In this document: in pieces, positions 17,732-26,320 of the stretch | How positions within the stretch are numbered: position 1 is the first letter of the stretch | How the letters are laid out: each line of letters opens with the position of its first letter | NCBI RefSeq assembly: GCF_003937945.1 | Contig: NZ_RSEC01000059.1 | Location: 62,001 to 126,000, forward strand | Direction of reading: 5' to 3' | DNA: 64,000 bases | Origin: Amycolatopsis eburnea | Lineage (GTDB): Bacteria; Actinomycetota; Actinomycetes; Mycobacteriales; Pseudonocardiaceae | Position numbers and translations under genes: made by a program | The notes under the pieces: generated by a model | What the model saw: only the letters and a program-made list of their open reading frames with translations | Database searches by the model: none | What the model was told of the DNA's origin: nothing

Positions 17732-17995
17732 CGTCTGCCCTCACCGCAGTGTCACCGAACACACGTTCAGGTCACGGAGGCGTCACAGTAACAGCAAACG
17801 GGTGATCACGGATACTCCGAACGGCCAGATACCGGTGAGTAACGGACACTCGTAGTAGGTCATCCTAATGTCCATAGTGGACCGATTAACGGCGTTCACC
17901 GAGCATAGCGGGCAAACGGTGTTCAAGGGCCGGTCGATGGGCTCGGCAATGGTGTGAGCAGGCCCGATACGGGCCGTGTTCGGAACCGTCCGGGC

Positions 17996-18925
17996 TTATC
18001 GGGCATAACGGGCAACCAGCTCGGCGCCCAGCCGGGCCAGCTCGGCCCGCACCGACGCCGGGCCCTCGACGTCGACGAGCGCGCCCCAGCCCGCCAGCTC
18101 CTGCGCGATCATGATCGGCGCGGGCGCCGCGACCCGCACCCGCACGCGGTCGTCCGGCAGCTCGGCCACCAGTTCGCAGTGCCGCCCGAACCGATCGCGC
18201 ATGACGTCGAGGTGGCGCTTGGCCAGCACGACGTCCGCGGTGAGCGGGGACCGGCGCTTCTCGACCTCCTCGACGACCTCCTCCCACACCTTCGCCAGCT
18301 CCAGGTCCGTCGGGCGCTCGGCCGGCTCCTCCGTGACGACGGCGGCGGCGATCCGGTCGACGCGGAACGTCCGGCGTCCCTGCTCCGTGCCCGCGACCAG
18401 GTACCAGACGTCGTCCTTGTCGACCAGGCCCCACGGGTCGACCAGGCGGTCGCGCCCGGTGTAGGTCAGCCGGACCCGGCGGCGGGCGATGACCGCGTCC
18501 CGCAGCAGCTCGACCGTCGGTGGCCGGTCCTTCGGACGCCCGCCCCAGCCCACCTGGTCGACGACGACCGCGTCCGCCGCCGCCTCGGCGTCCGCCCGGA
18601 ACGTGCCCGGCAGCGCGCCCATGAGCTTCCGCAGCGCCGACTTGACCTCCGGCGCGGCGGCCGCGGCCGGGCCGGCCAGGAGGAACAGGGCCTGCGCTTC
18701 GCGGGCGCTCAAGCCGGACAGGTCGGTGCGCGCGCCGCCGACGAGCTGCCAGCCGCCACCGCGGCCGGGCTGCGGGTAGACGGGCACGCCGGCGGAAGAG
18801 AGGGCTTCGAGGTCGCGGCGGGCGGTGGCGACCGAGACCTCCAGCTCCTCGGCCAGCTCGCCCGCGGTGACGCGGCCGCGGGCCTGCATCAGCAGGAGCG
18901 TGGCCACGAGGCGGTCGGCGCGCAT
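17996..18925 (-). CDS. WYL-domain transcriptional regulator (YafY type)
   Basis: 309 residues. The N-terminal DeoR-like winged helix (RLVATLLLMQARGRVTAGEL and SVATARRDLEALSSAGVPV) is followed by a WYL domain (DPWGLVDKDDVWYLVAGT) and a C-terminal WCX-like extension. WYL regulators sense small ligands or nucleic-acid signals. It is divergent from the VOC gene at 19010, with a dyad between them (18944-18968), so the pair is probably a regulator and its target. Confidence 0.88.
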   Translation of the reverse strand: MRADRLVATLLLMQARGRVTAGELAEELEVSVATARRDLEALSSAGVPVYPQPGRGGGWQLVGGARTDLSGLSAREAQALFLLAGPAAAAAPEVKSALRKLMGALPGTFRADAEAAADAVVVDQVGWGGRPKDRPPTVELLRDAVIARRRVRLTYTGRDRLVDPWGLVDKDDVWYLVAGTEQGRRTFRVDRIAAAVVTEEPAERPTDLELAKVWEEVVEEVEKRRSPLTADVVLAKRHLDVMRDRFGRHCELVAELPDDRVRVRVAAPAPIMIAQELAGWGALVDVEGPASVRAELARLGAELVARYAR

Positions 18926-18943
18926 GGGGGAAGTGTCGCAAAC

Positions 18944-18968
18944 AAAGTGCTCACTCGGTGCGCACTTT
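18944..18968. promoter_or_regulatory. Dyad in the WYL/VOC divergent promoter
   Basis: AAAGTGC at 18944-18950 and GCACTTT at 18962-18968, 11 bases apart (18 bp centre to centre), sit in the 84-bp gap between divergent genes. It is the likely operator for the WYL regulator, by position. Confidence 0.5.
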
Positions 18969-19009
18969 TACTCCGCATGATGGCGCCACACCGCTTGAGA
19001 GGAGCAGCC

Positions 19010-19396
19010 ATGCTGCGAGGAATGGCCACCGTTTCGTACTTCGCCGACGACCACGAGGCCGCGAAGGAGTGGTACGCCGAGTTCCTCGGCCTCGAGCCGT
19101 ACTTCCAGCGGCCCGGGTACGCCGAGTTCCGCATCGGCGACCACCAGCACGAGCTCGGGCTGATCGACCGGAAGTACGTCCCGGCGAGCCGCGGCGGGGC
19201 GAGCGGCGAGATCGTCTACTGGCACGTCGACGACCTCGAGGCGACCGTCGCCCGCCTCCACGAGCTGGGCGCGAAGGAGCACGAGCCGATCACCGAGCGC
19301 GGTCCGGGCTTCGTCACGGCGTCGGTCGTCGACCCGTTCGGCAACGTCCTCGGCGTGATGACCAACGCGCACTACCTGGCGATGCTGGCGCGCTGA
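19010..19396 (+). CDS. VOC-family (glyoxalase/bleomycin-resistance-like) protein
   Basis: 128 residues from the ATG at 19010, preceded by GAGAGGAGC. It has the paired beta-alpha-beta-beta-beta layout of the vicinal oxygen chelate fold: ATVSYFADDHEAAKEWYAEF, DHQHELGLID, IVYWHVDDLEATVARL and ASVVDPFGNVLGVM. Metal ligands of the fold (His, Glu) are plausible at the usual strand ends. Function may be a lyase, isomerase or drug-binding protein. Divergent from and probably controlled by the WYL regulator. Confidence 0.85.
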   Translation: MLRGMATVSYFADDHEAAKEWYAEFLGLEPYFQRPGYAEFRIGDHQHELGLIDRKYVPASRGGASGEIVYWHVDDLEATVARLHELGAKEHEPITERGPGFVTASVVDPFGNVLGVMTNAHYLAMLAR

Positions 19397-19399
19397 GGG

Positions 19400-19447
19400 G
19401 TGTGCGGCGGCACCACCGGATCTTGCCGGCTTGTAGCCGCCGCACAC
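19400..19447. terminator. Hairpin after the VOC gene
   Basis: GTGTGCGGCGG at 19400-19410 pairs exactly with CCGCCGCACAC at 19437-19447; the loop itself contains CCGG-CCGG. It starts 4 bases after the stop codon. A factor-independent-like terminator without a U-run, as is usual in actinomycetes. Confidence 0.55.
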
Positions 19448-19485
19448 ATGGTCCGCGACGCGGGTCACGCTTACCGTTCCCGTCC

Positions 19486-20235
19486 ATGACCAGCGATCTG
19501 GACGGGCGCACCGCCCTCGTGACCGGCGGGGCCGGGGGCATCGGCCTCGCCTGCGTCCGCGCGCTCGCCGCGGCCGGGGCCAAGGTGCACGTCGTCGACG
19601 TCGACGCCGAACGCGCCGAAGCCGCCGCCACCGAGGTCGGCGGCTGGGCGCACGCCGCCGACCTGACCGACCCCGCGGCCGTCGGCGCGCTGCCCGCCGA
19701 GGTCGACATCCTCGTCAACAACGCCGGCATCCAGCACGTCGCGCCGATCGAGGACTTCCCGCCGGACGTCTTCGCCCGCATCCAGGCGCTGATGCTCACC
19801 GCGCCCTTCCTGCTCACCCGGCACGCGCTCCCGTCGATGTACGCCAAGGGCTGGGGCCGGATCGTCAACATGTCCAGCGTCCACGGCCTGCGCGCTTCCC
19901 CGTACAAGGCCGCGTACGTCGCCGCCAAGCACGGGCTCGAAGGGCTCTCCAAGGTCGCCGCCCTCGAAGGGGCCGCGCACGGGGTCACCAGCAACTGCGT
20001 GAACCCCGGGTACGTCCGCACGCCGCTGGTCGACGGCCAGATCGACGCCCAGGCCGCCGAGCACGACATCCCGCGCGAGGACGTCGTCGCCGAGGTCCTG
20101 CTCAAGCGCGCCGCGATCAAGAAGCTCATCGAACCCGACGACGTCGCTTCCCTGGTGGTGTGGCTGTGCTCCCCGCGCGCCGGCCACATCACCGGGGCGT
20201 CCATCCCGCTCGACGGCGGCTGGACCGCCGCCTGA
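19486..20235 (+). CDS. 3-hydroxybutyrate dehydrogenase (short-chain dehydrogenase)
   Basis: 249-residue SDR. The NAD motif TGGAGGIG is near residue 14, NNAG near 80, and the catalytic Ser-Tyr-Lys are in SSVHGLRASPYKAAYVAAKH. The segments VHGLRASPYKAAYVAAKHG and NCVNPGYVRTPLV are diagnostic of D-3-hydroxybutyrate dehydrogenases, which interconvert 3-hydroxybutyrate and acetoacetate with NAD. It is the first gene of an operon with the MHS transporter (34-base gap) and the GAF/PucR regulator. With the PHB depolymerase at 24938 it suggests use of polyhydroxybutyrate monomers. Confidence 0.85.
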   Translation: MTSDLDGRTALVTGGAGGIGLACVRALAAAGAKVHVVDVDAERAEAAATEVGGWAHAADLTDPAAVGALPAEVDILVNNAGIQHVAPIEDFPPDVFARIQALMLTAPFLLTRHALPSMYAKGWGRIVNMSSVHGLRASPYKAAYVAAKHGLEGLSKVAALEGAAHGVTSNCVNPGYVRTPLVDGQIDAQAAEHDIPREDVVAEVLLKRAAIKKLIEPDDVASLVVWLCSPRAGHITGASIPLDGGWTAA

Positions 20236-20269
20236 AATCCCGCCCGACCACAAGGAAGTGGAGCCCGCA

Positions 20270-21598
20270 GTGAGCCAACCCCACCGGTCGGCGATCGCCA
20301 AGATCGTCGGCGCGAGCCTGATCGGCACCACCATCGAGTGGTACGACTTCTTCCTCTACACCTCGGCCGCCGCGCTGGTGTTCAACAAGCTGTTCTTCCC
20401 GACGGCGGACCCGCTCACCGGCACGCTGCTGGCGTTCCTGACCTACGCGGTCGGGTTCCTCGCCCGGCCGGTCGGCGGCCTGGTGTTCGGGCACTTCGGT
20501 GACCGGCTCGGGCGGAAGAAGCTGCTCATCGTGAGCCTGTCGCTGATGGGCGGGTCGACCGCGCTCATGGGCGTGCTGCCGACGTACGCCTCCGCCGGGG
20601 TCGCGGCTCCCTTGCTGCTGACGCTGCTCCGCCTCGTCCAGGGCTTCGCGCTCGGCGGCGAATGGGGTGGCGCGGTCCTGATCGTCTCCGAGCACGGCGA
20701 CGACCGCCGCCGCGGGTTCTGGGCGAGCTGGCCGCAGTGCGGCGCGCCGGGCGGCAACCTGCTGGCCACCGCCGTGCTGGCGATCCTGTCCGCGACGCAG
20801 TCCGACGCGACGTTCCTGTCGTGGGGCTGGCGGATCCCGTTCCTGCTCTCGGCGGTGCTGCTGCTGATCGGGCTGTGGATCCGGTTGGCCGTCTCCGAGT
20901 CGCCGGTGTTCCTCGCCGCGCAGGAGCAGGCCGAAAGCCGCGGGGAGAAGCACGTTCCCGTCGTCGACGTCTTCCGCCGCAACTGGCGCGAAGTGTTGAT
21001 CACCATCGGCGCCCGGATGGCCGAGAACGTGTCGTACTACGTGCTCACCGCGTTCATCCTCGTGTACGTCACGACCGGGCTGCACCTGCCGAAGGGCATG
21101 GGCCTGACCGCGGTCCTGATCGGCTCGGCCGTGCACTTCGTGACCATCCCGGTCTGGGGCGCGCTGTCCGACCGCGTCGGCCGCCGCCCGGTCTACCTGT
21201 TCGGTGCGATCGGGATGGCCGTGTGGGCTTTCGCGTTCTTCGCGCTGCTGGACACGAAGTCGTCGGCGGTGATCGTGCTGGCCGCCACCGTCGGGCTGGT
21301 GCTGCACGGCGCCATGTACGGCCCGCAGGCGGCGTTCTTCGCCGAGCAGTTCCCGACCCGCGTCCGCTACACCGGGCTGTCGGTCGGCGGCCAGCTGTCC
21401 TCGATCGCCGCCGGGGCCGTCGCGCCGCTGATCGCCGTGGCGCTGTTCTCGGCCTGGGGCAGCACCGTGCCGGTGTCGCTGTACGTCGCCGGGATGTGCC
21501 TGCTCACCGTGATCGCGCTGCTGGCGGCCCGCGAGACCCGCGGCCAGTCGCTGCACGACGGCAGTGTCGAGGCGGAACAGGCGACCGTTTCGCCCTAG
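20270..21598 (+). CDS. MHS-family MFS symporter, likely carboxylate (hydroxybutyrate) uptake
   Basis: 442 residues, 12 predicted membrane segments. The N-terminus GTTIEWYDFFLYTSAAALVF and the loop GHFGDRLGRKK define the metabolite:H+ symporter group (KgtP, ShiA, ProP). I chose the GTG at 20270 because AAGGAAGTGGAG sits 8-10 bases before it; a GTG at 20258 is inside that ribosome-binding sequence. Position after 3-hydroxybutyrate dehydrogenase suggests the cargo is 3-hydroxybutyrate or acetoacetate, by inference. Confidence 0.85.
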   Translation: MSQPHRSAIAKIVGASLIGTTIEWYDFFLYTSAAALVFNKLFFPTADPLTGTLLAFLTYAVGFLARPVGGLVFGHFGDRLGRKKLLIVSLSLMGGSTALMGVLPTYASAGVAAPLLLTLLRLVQGFALGGEWGGAVLIVSEHGDDRRRGFWASWPQCGAPGGNLLATAVLAILSATQSDATFLSWGWRIPFLLSAVLLLIGLWIRLAVSESPVFLAAQEQAESRGEKHVPVVDVFRRNWREVLITIGARMAENVSYYVLTAFILVYVTTGLHLPKGMGLTAVLIGSAVHFVTIPVWGALSDRVGRRPVYLFGAIGMAVWAFAFFALLDTKSSAVIVLAATVGLVLHGAMYGPQAAFFAEQFPTRVRYTGLSVGGQLSSIAAGAVAPLIAVALFSAWGSTVPVSLYVAGMCLLTVIALLAARETRGQSLHDGSVEAEQATVSP

Positions 21599-21599
21599 C

Positions 21600-23471
21600 A
21601 TGACCGCCGTGACCGCACCTTCCGACGCGTTGCGCCGGCTGCTCGACCTGCTCGCCTCCGGGGCGAGCAGCGAGCAGCTGGCGCACGTCGTCGTGGCCGC
21701 CCGCGCCGAAGGCACCCTCGGCGCGGGCGACCTGGCCGCGCTGGCCAGCGCGGGCGAGCTGGCGCTGCGGATCCGCGAAACCCTCGCCGAACACCGGCGG
21801 CGCGAAGCCCAGCTCACGGCGTTGTTCGAGACCGCCAGCGAGCTCGCCGCCCTGTCCGATCCGGACACCGTGCTGCGCTCGATCGTCCGCCGCGCGCGGG
21901 CCCTGCTCGGCGTCGACGTCTCCTACCTGTCGCTGAACCGCGAGTCGGAGAACAAGACCTACGTCCGGGTCAGCGACGGGTCGGTGTCGGCGGAGTTCCA
22001 GCAGATCGTGCTCGGCATGGGGGAGGGCCTCGGCGGGCTGGTCGCGCAGACCGCGCGGCCGTACGCGACTTCGGACTACTTCACCGACGAGCGGTTCAAG
22101 CACACCCGCCACATCGACTCCGGCGTCAAGGACGAAGGCCTGACCGCGATCCTCGGCGTCCCGCTCGCGATCGGCCCCAAGGTGCTGGGCGTGCTCTTCG
22201 CCTCCGACCGCGCCACGCGGGAGTTCACCGCGGACGAAGTGGCCCTGCTGTCGTCGCTGGCCGACCACGCGGCCATCGCGCTGGACAGCGCGAACCTCCT
22301 CGACCAGACGCGCCGCGCGGTCGCCGAGCTCAACGAGGCCAACGCGACGATCCGCGCGCAGAACGAGGCGATGGAACGCGCCGAGGACGCCCACGACCGG
22401 CTCACCGACCTGGTGCTGCGCGGCGGGGACCTGCCGGACGTCGCCGACGCCGTCGCCGGCGTGCTGCACGGCGACCTCACGGTGTACGACGCCGACGGCA
22501 CGCTCCTGGCCAGTTCGGCCGATCCCGTCGCGCTCGACCCGGCCGCGCTCGCCGCGGCCCGCACCGCCGGGCGCGCGGTGTCCACTGAGGACTGCTGGGT
22601 GTGCGCGGTGCAGGCCGGCCCCGAGCTGCTCGGCAGCCTCGTGCTGACCGGCCGCGCCGGGCTCACCGGGCCCGACCGGCGGCTGTTCGAACGCGCCGGC
22701 GTCGTGACGGCGTTGCTGCTGATGCTCCGGCGATCGGTGGTGCGCGCCGAAGACGAGGTCCGCGGCGAGCTGCTCACCGACCTCCTGACCGCGCCGGACC
22801 GCAACCCCCGCGCGCTGCTGGCCCGCGGCCGCCGGCTGGGCATCGACCTGTCGGCGCCGCACGCGGTGCTCGTCGCGCACGCCGACGGCGGCTCGCGGCG
22901 GCGGGTGGCGAGCGCGGCCGCCCGGCACGCGACCCTGGTCGGCGTGCACGCGGAGGAGGTCGTGCTGCTCGGCGAGGGTGACCCGGACGAGCTGGCCCGG
23001 CGCGTGGCCGCCGACCTCGGCGCGGCGACCGGCCGCCCGGTCACGGTGGGCGCGGCCGGCCCGGCGAGCGGCCCGTCGGCCATCGCGGACGCCCACGCCG
23101 AAGCCGCGCGCTGCGTCCGCGCCCTGCTCGCGCTCGGCCGGACCGGCGAAGGCGCGGCGATGGCCGGGCTCGGCTTCCTCGGCCAGCTCCTCGGCGACCG
23201 CGCGGACCTCGACGCGTTCGTCCGCCGGACGCTCGGCCCGGTCCTCGACTACGACGGGCGCCGCGGCACCGAGCTGGTCGCGACGCTGCGGGCGTACTTC
23301 GCGAACGGGTCCCAGCTCGCGCGCACGAAGGACGTCCTGCACGTCCACGTGAACACCGTGGTGCAGCGGCTGGAGCGGGTCGCGTCGCTGCTCGGGGAGG
23401 ACTGGCAGGCGCCGGACCGCGCCCTGGAGATCCAGCTGGCGTTGCGCCTGCACCGCCTCCGCGACGCCTAG
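21600..23471 (+). CDS. GAF-domain PucR/CdaR-type transcriptional regulator
   Basis: 623 residues. After a helical N-terminus, a GAF domain spans about 70-230 (SIVRRARALLGVDVSYLSL, GLVAQTARPYATSDYF, ILGVPLAIGPKVLGVLF), then a coiled-coil linker (AELNEANATIRAQNEAMERA). The C-terminus is the PucR HTH (LARTKDVLHVHVNTVVQRL). Such proteins activate adjacent catabolic genes on binding an aromatic or carboxylic ligand. The ATG is one base after the transporter stop, so it is cotranscribed with the 3-hydroxybutyrate genes and probably controls them. The 3' end overlaps the convergent oxidoreductase gene by 4 bases. Confidence 0.85.
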   Translation: MTAVTAPSDALRRLLDLLASGASSEQLAHVVVAARAEGTLGAGDLAALASAGELALRIRETLAEHRRREAQLTALFETASELAALSDPDTVLRSIVRRARALLGVDVSYLSLNRESENKTYVRVSDGSVSAEFQQIVLGMGEGLGGLVAQTARPYATSDYFTDERFKHTRHIDSGVKDEGLTAILGVPLAIGPKVLGVLFASDRATREFTADEVALLSSLADHAAIALDSANLLDQTRRAVAELNEANATIRAQNEAMERAEDAHDRLTDLVLRGGDLPDVADAVAGVLHGDLTVYDADGTLLASSADPVALDPAALAAARTAGRAVSTEDCWVCAVQAGPELLGSLVLTGRAGLTGPDRRLFERAGVVTALLLMLRRSVVRAEDEVRGELLTDLLTAPDRNPRALLARGRRLGIDLSAPHAVLVAHADGGSRRRVASAAARHATLVGVHAEEVVLLGEGDPDELARRVAADLGAATGRPVTVGAAGPASGPSAIADAHAEAARCVRALLALGRTGEGAAMAGLGFLGQLLGDRADLDAFVRRTLGPVLDYDGRRGTELVATLRAYFANGSQLARTKDVLHVHVNTVVQRLERVASLLGEDWQAPDRALEIQLALRLHRLRDA

Positions 23472-24367
23472 GACACCGCGACGATCAGCTTGCCGCGCCG
23501 GGGCCCGCGTTCGGCGGCGGCGTGCGCGGCGGCGGCATCTTCGAAGACTTCCTCGACGGGGACGCGGAACCGGCCCGCTTCGAACCACCGCGCCGCCGCG
23601 GCGAGACCGTGCCGCCCGTGCGGCTCGCCGCCCAGCGCACCGACCGACACGCGGACGCCGTGCGCTGGCCCGCCGAAGTCGGCGAGCGTGACGACCGACG
23701 ACGGCGAGCCGGTGAGTGCGACCAGCTCCGGCACCGAACCCTTCCCGGCGACGTCGAGCGCGGCGTCGACCCGGCCCGGCACGCGGTCGCGCAGGCCCGG
23801 CCCGTACGGCACCGGGGTGGCGCCGAGGCTTTCGACGAATTCCTGGTTGCCGGGCGCGGCGGTACCGAGCACCCGCGCGCCGCGCGCGAGGGCCAGCCCG
23901 ACGGCGAGGCTGCCGACCCCACCGGACGCGCCGTCCACCAGCAGGGTCGAGCCGGGGCGGACGTCGAGCAGGTCGAGGGCGCGGGTGGCCGTCTCGATCC
24001 CCGACGCGGCCCCGGCGGCCTGCGCCCACGGCATCGACGGCGGTTTCGCCGCCCAGAAGTCCAGCACGGCGAACTCCGCGGTGGCCCCGCCGAGCCGGGC
24101 GACGTCGACCGCGCCGAAGACCTCGTCGCCGGCCGAGACACCGTCGGCGGCCGACTCGTCGACCACGCCCGCCGCGTCGACGCCGGGGACGTGCGGCAGG
24201 ACGATCGGCGACCGCGACTTCCCGGCGCGGATCGCCAGGTCGACCGGGGACACCCCGGCCGCCCGCACCCGGATCCGCACCTGCCCCGGACCGGGGTGCG
24301 GCTCCGGGAGTTCTCCCCTGGACAGGACTTCCGGCGGACCGAACCGCTCGAACCGAATCGCGAACAC
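23468..24367 (-). CDS. Zinc-independent alcohol dehydrogenase-like NADPH oxidoreductase (quinone reductase type)
   Basis: 299-residue MDR-family protein. It contains the GroES-like N-domain (GQVRIRVRAAGVSPVDLAIR) and an NADPH Rossmann motif DGASGGVGSLAVGLALARGA. It lacks the structural zinc-binding cysteines, as in quinone oxidoreductases. The start is a GTG at 24367. It is divergent from the TetR gene with only 39 bases between starts, so the TetR protein very likely represses it and itself. Typical substrates are quinones or reactive enones. Confidence 0.85.
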   Translation of the reverse strand: MFAIRFERFGPPEVLSRGELPEPHPGPGQVRIRVRAAGVSPVDLAIRAGKSRSPIVLPHVPGVDAAGVVDESAADGVSAGDEVFGAVDVARLGGATAEFAVLDFWAAKPPSMPWAQAAGAASGIETATRALDLLDVRPGSTLLVDGASGGVGSLAVGLALARGARVLGTAAPGNQEFVESLGATPVPYGPGLRDRVPGRVDAALDVAGKGSVPELVALTGSPSSVVTLADFGGPAHGVRVSVGALGGEPHGRHGLAAAARWFEAGRFRVPVEEVFEDAAAAHAAAERGPRRGKLIVAVS

Positions 24368-24406
24368 GGGCCTACGGTAGGAGTGATCACGGGCGAGGAA
24401 CGGGAA

Positions 24407-24976
24407 GTGAGAGCCGTGCGGGAGCACCAGACTCGGAAACGCCGGATCGACGCCGAGCACAACCGCCGCCACCTCGTCGCCGTGGCGCACACGGCGTTCG
24501 CCGAGCGCGGTCCGGACGTACCGGTGCGGGAGATCGCGCGGCGCGCGGGGCTGGCGCCGGCGACGCTCCACCGGCACTTCCCGTCGCGCGACGACCTCCT
24601 CGCGGCCGTGCTCGCCGGTCAGGCCGGCCGGTGCGAGCGGGAGCTGGCGGCCGCGCTCGCCGACCCGGACAGCCGCCGCGCGCTGACCCGGACGTTCCAC
24701 CGCTTCGGCGAGTGGCGGGTCCGGGAGCCCGGGCTCACCGAGGCCATGGGCGGGCCGGAGTTCGACGGCCGGCGCCGCGCGCACGCCGAAGCGTTCGCGC
24801 GGCTGGTCGACCGGGCCCGCGCCGACGGCGTCCTCCGGCCCCGGGTGTCGCTCGAGGACGTCCGGGTCGCGCTGCAGGCGATCCCGTCGGCGGGCCCGGC
24901 GGCGCGCCGGCTGACCGCGGTGCTGCTGACCGGCTTGCTAGCACTGCCCGTCGGCGAGCACCCAGTAACCCGGTGA
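24407..24976 (+). CDS. TetR-family regulator
   Basis: 189 residues from a GTG at 24407, chosen because GAGGAA lies 6 bases upstream; a GTG at 24383 is possible. The N-terminal HTH reads VAHTAFAERG...VREIARRAGLAPATLHRHFPSRDDLL, typical of TetR. The C-terminal ligand domain is short. Divergent from the quinone-reductase-like gene. The 3' end overlaps the convergent PHB depolymerase gene by 39 bases, so the two transcripts are antisense there. Confidence 0.87.
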   Translation: MRAVREHQTRKRRIDAEHNRRHLVAVAHTAFAERGPDVPVREIARRAGLAPATLHRHFPSRDDLLAAVLAGQAGRCERELAAALADPDSRRALTRTFHRFGEWRVREPGLTEAMGGPEFDGRRRAHAEAFARLVDRARADGVLRPRVSLEDVRVALQAIPSAGPAARRLTAVLLTGLLALPVGEHPVTR

Positions 24977-26146
24977 CGTCTCCTTCAGCGCGTGCGTCGT
25001 GAAGGTGTTCCACAGCCCCATGGCCTGGTTCGAGCCGTTCGCGTAGGTCTGGCCGCCGCTCTGGTGCGCGCGCCCGGCTTGGGTGTGGGCGTAGTTGCTG
25101 GCGTTCACGCACGTCCCCGACGGCGTGGTGCTCGTGGTGGTGGTGGTGGTGGTCGGCGGCGCGGCCGTCGTCGTCGAGCCGGATCCCTTGTCCAGGCCCC
25201 AGAACACGCCGGTGTAGTAGCTGGAGCAGATCCCGGCGAGGAAGTACGCGCCGGTGCTGCCGCACTGCGTCGTGCCGGTGCCCGGGTCGACGGCGGTGCC
25301 GTGGCCCATGCCCGCGATGGAGTACAGCTGGACCTTGTCGGCGTAGTTCGTCAGCGTCGTGCCGCCGGGCAGGGACTGGGTGCTCGACGGCGTCTGGGAA
25401 ACGCCGTGCACGGCCGTCCACTGGTCCCGCAGCTCGGTGCCGTTGACCGGGTAGACCGTGTAGTCGCCGGTGCCCTGCCAGATCGCGACGCGCGGCCACG
25501 GCCCGCCGTAGCCGGGGTACTGCGCCTTGGCCTTCGCCGCCCACTGCGCCGGGGTCAGGTGCTGGTCGTTCTGCTGGCAGTTCGTCGCTTCGGTGACGCT
25601 CGTGGCGCACTGGGCGGGCAAACCGGCGTTGATACCGCCGCCGGCGAAGACGTCCGGGTACGCGGCGAGCAGGTCCGCGGTCATCCCGCCGCCCGCCGAC
25701 AGCCCGGTCACGAAGACGCGGGAGGTGTCCGAGCCGTGGTCGGCGACCGCCTTGTCCACCATGGACTTCACCGACGCCGCCTCGCCGTTGCCGCGGGTGT
25801 CGTCGGCGGTGGAGAACCAGTTGAAGCACTTCAGCGAGTTGTTCGCGGTCGACTGCTGCGGGAACACCACCTCGAACCGCCACCGGTCGGCCAGCGCGGG
25901 CCAGCCCGAGTGGGCGTAGTAGTCCGCGGCGCTCTGCGTGCAGCCGTGCAGCGCGACGACGACCGGACGGCCGGTTTCGAGCCCGGCGGGGGTGTAGGTG
26001 TACATCGCGAGTGCGCCGGGGTTGGCGCCGAAATTCGTCACCTGGACCAGGGACGCGGCCGGGGGATCGGCGGCCGAGGCCAGGCCGGTGGTGGTGAGGG
26101 CGGCGGCGGCGATCGCGGCCAGCCCGGCGAAGGCGAGCTTGCGCAT
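24938..26146 (-). CDS. Extracellular PHB depolymerase-family esterase
   Basis: 402 residues. Sec signal peptide (MRKLAFAGLAAIAAAALTTT, cleavage near ASA-AD). The alpha/beta-hydrolase catalytic domain has oxyanion HGCTQS near 67, the lipase box GLSAG with Ser150, and a His in MGHGTAVDPG. A Thr-rich linker (PPTTTTTTTSTTPS) leads to a C-terminal module beginning near CVNASNYAHTQAGRAH and ending LKETSPGYWVLADGQC, the substrate-binding-like module of secreted PHB depolymerases. It hydrolyses polyhydroxybutyrate outside the cell. The gene is separate from, but near, the 3-hydroxybutyrate dehydrogenase/transporter operon. Confidence 0.88.
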   Translation of the reverse strand: MRKLAFAGLAAIAAAALTTTGLASAADPPAASLVQVTNFGANPGALAMYTYTPAGLETGRPVVVALHGCTQSAADYYAHSGWPALADRWRFEVVFPQQSTANNSLKCFNWFSTADDTRGNGEAASVKSMVDKAVADHGSDTSRVFVTGLSAGGGMTADLLAAYPDVFAGGGINAGLPAQCATSVTEATNCQQNDQHLTPAQWAAKAKAQYPGYGGPWPRVAIWQGTGDYTVYPVNGTELRDQWTAVHGVSQTPSSTQSLPGGTTLTNYADKVQLYSIAGMGHGTAVDPGTGTTQCGSTGAYFLAGICSSYYTGVFWGLDKGSGSTTTAAPPTTTTTTTSTTPSGTCVNASNYAHTQAGRAHQSGGQTYANGSNQAMGLWNTFTTHALKETSPGYWVLADGQC

Positions 26147-26320
26147 GGTGAAGTCCTTCTCGTCGTTGAGAGGGTTTCCAGCGACGCTAAGCCGGTCCGG
26201 GGGTCCGGACCATGTGGCCGTCCACCACATCGGCAAGCGGATTCATGGTGACCGGCGGGGTGGCTCTCCGGCGGGGCACGCGCTTGAGTTCTGTCCCATC
26301 GACGAGACCGGAGGTGGACC

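Noticed and set aside
19486..26146. One single PHB operon
   Set aside because: The quinone reductase, TetR and depolymerase genes interrupt it and lie in both orientations, so there are several transcripts.
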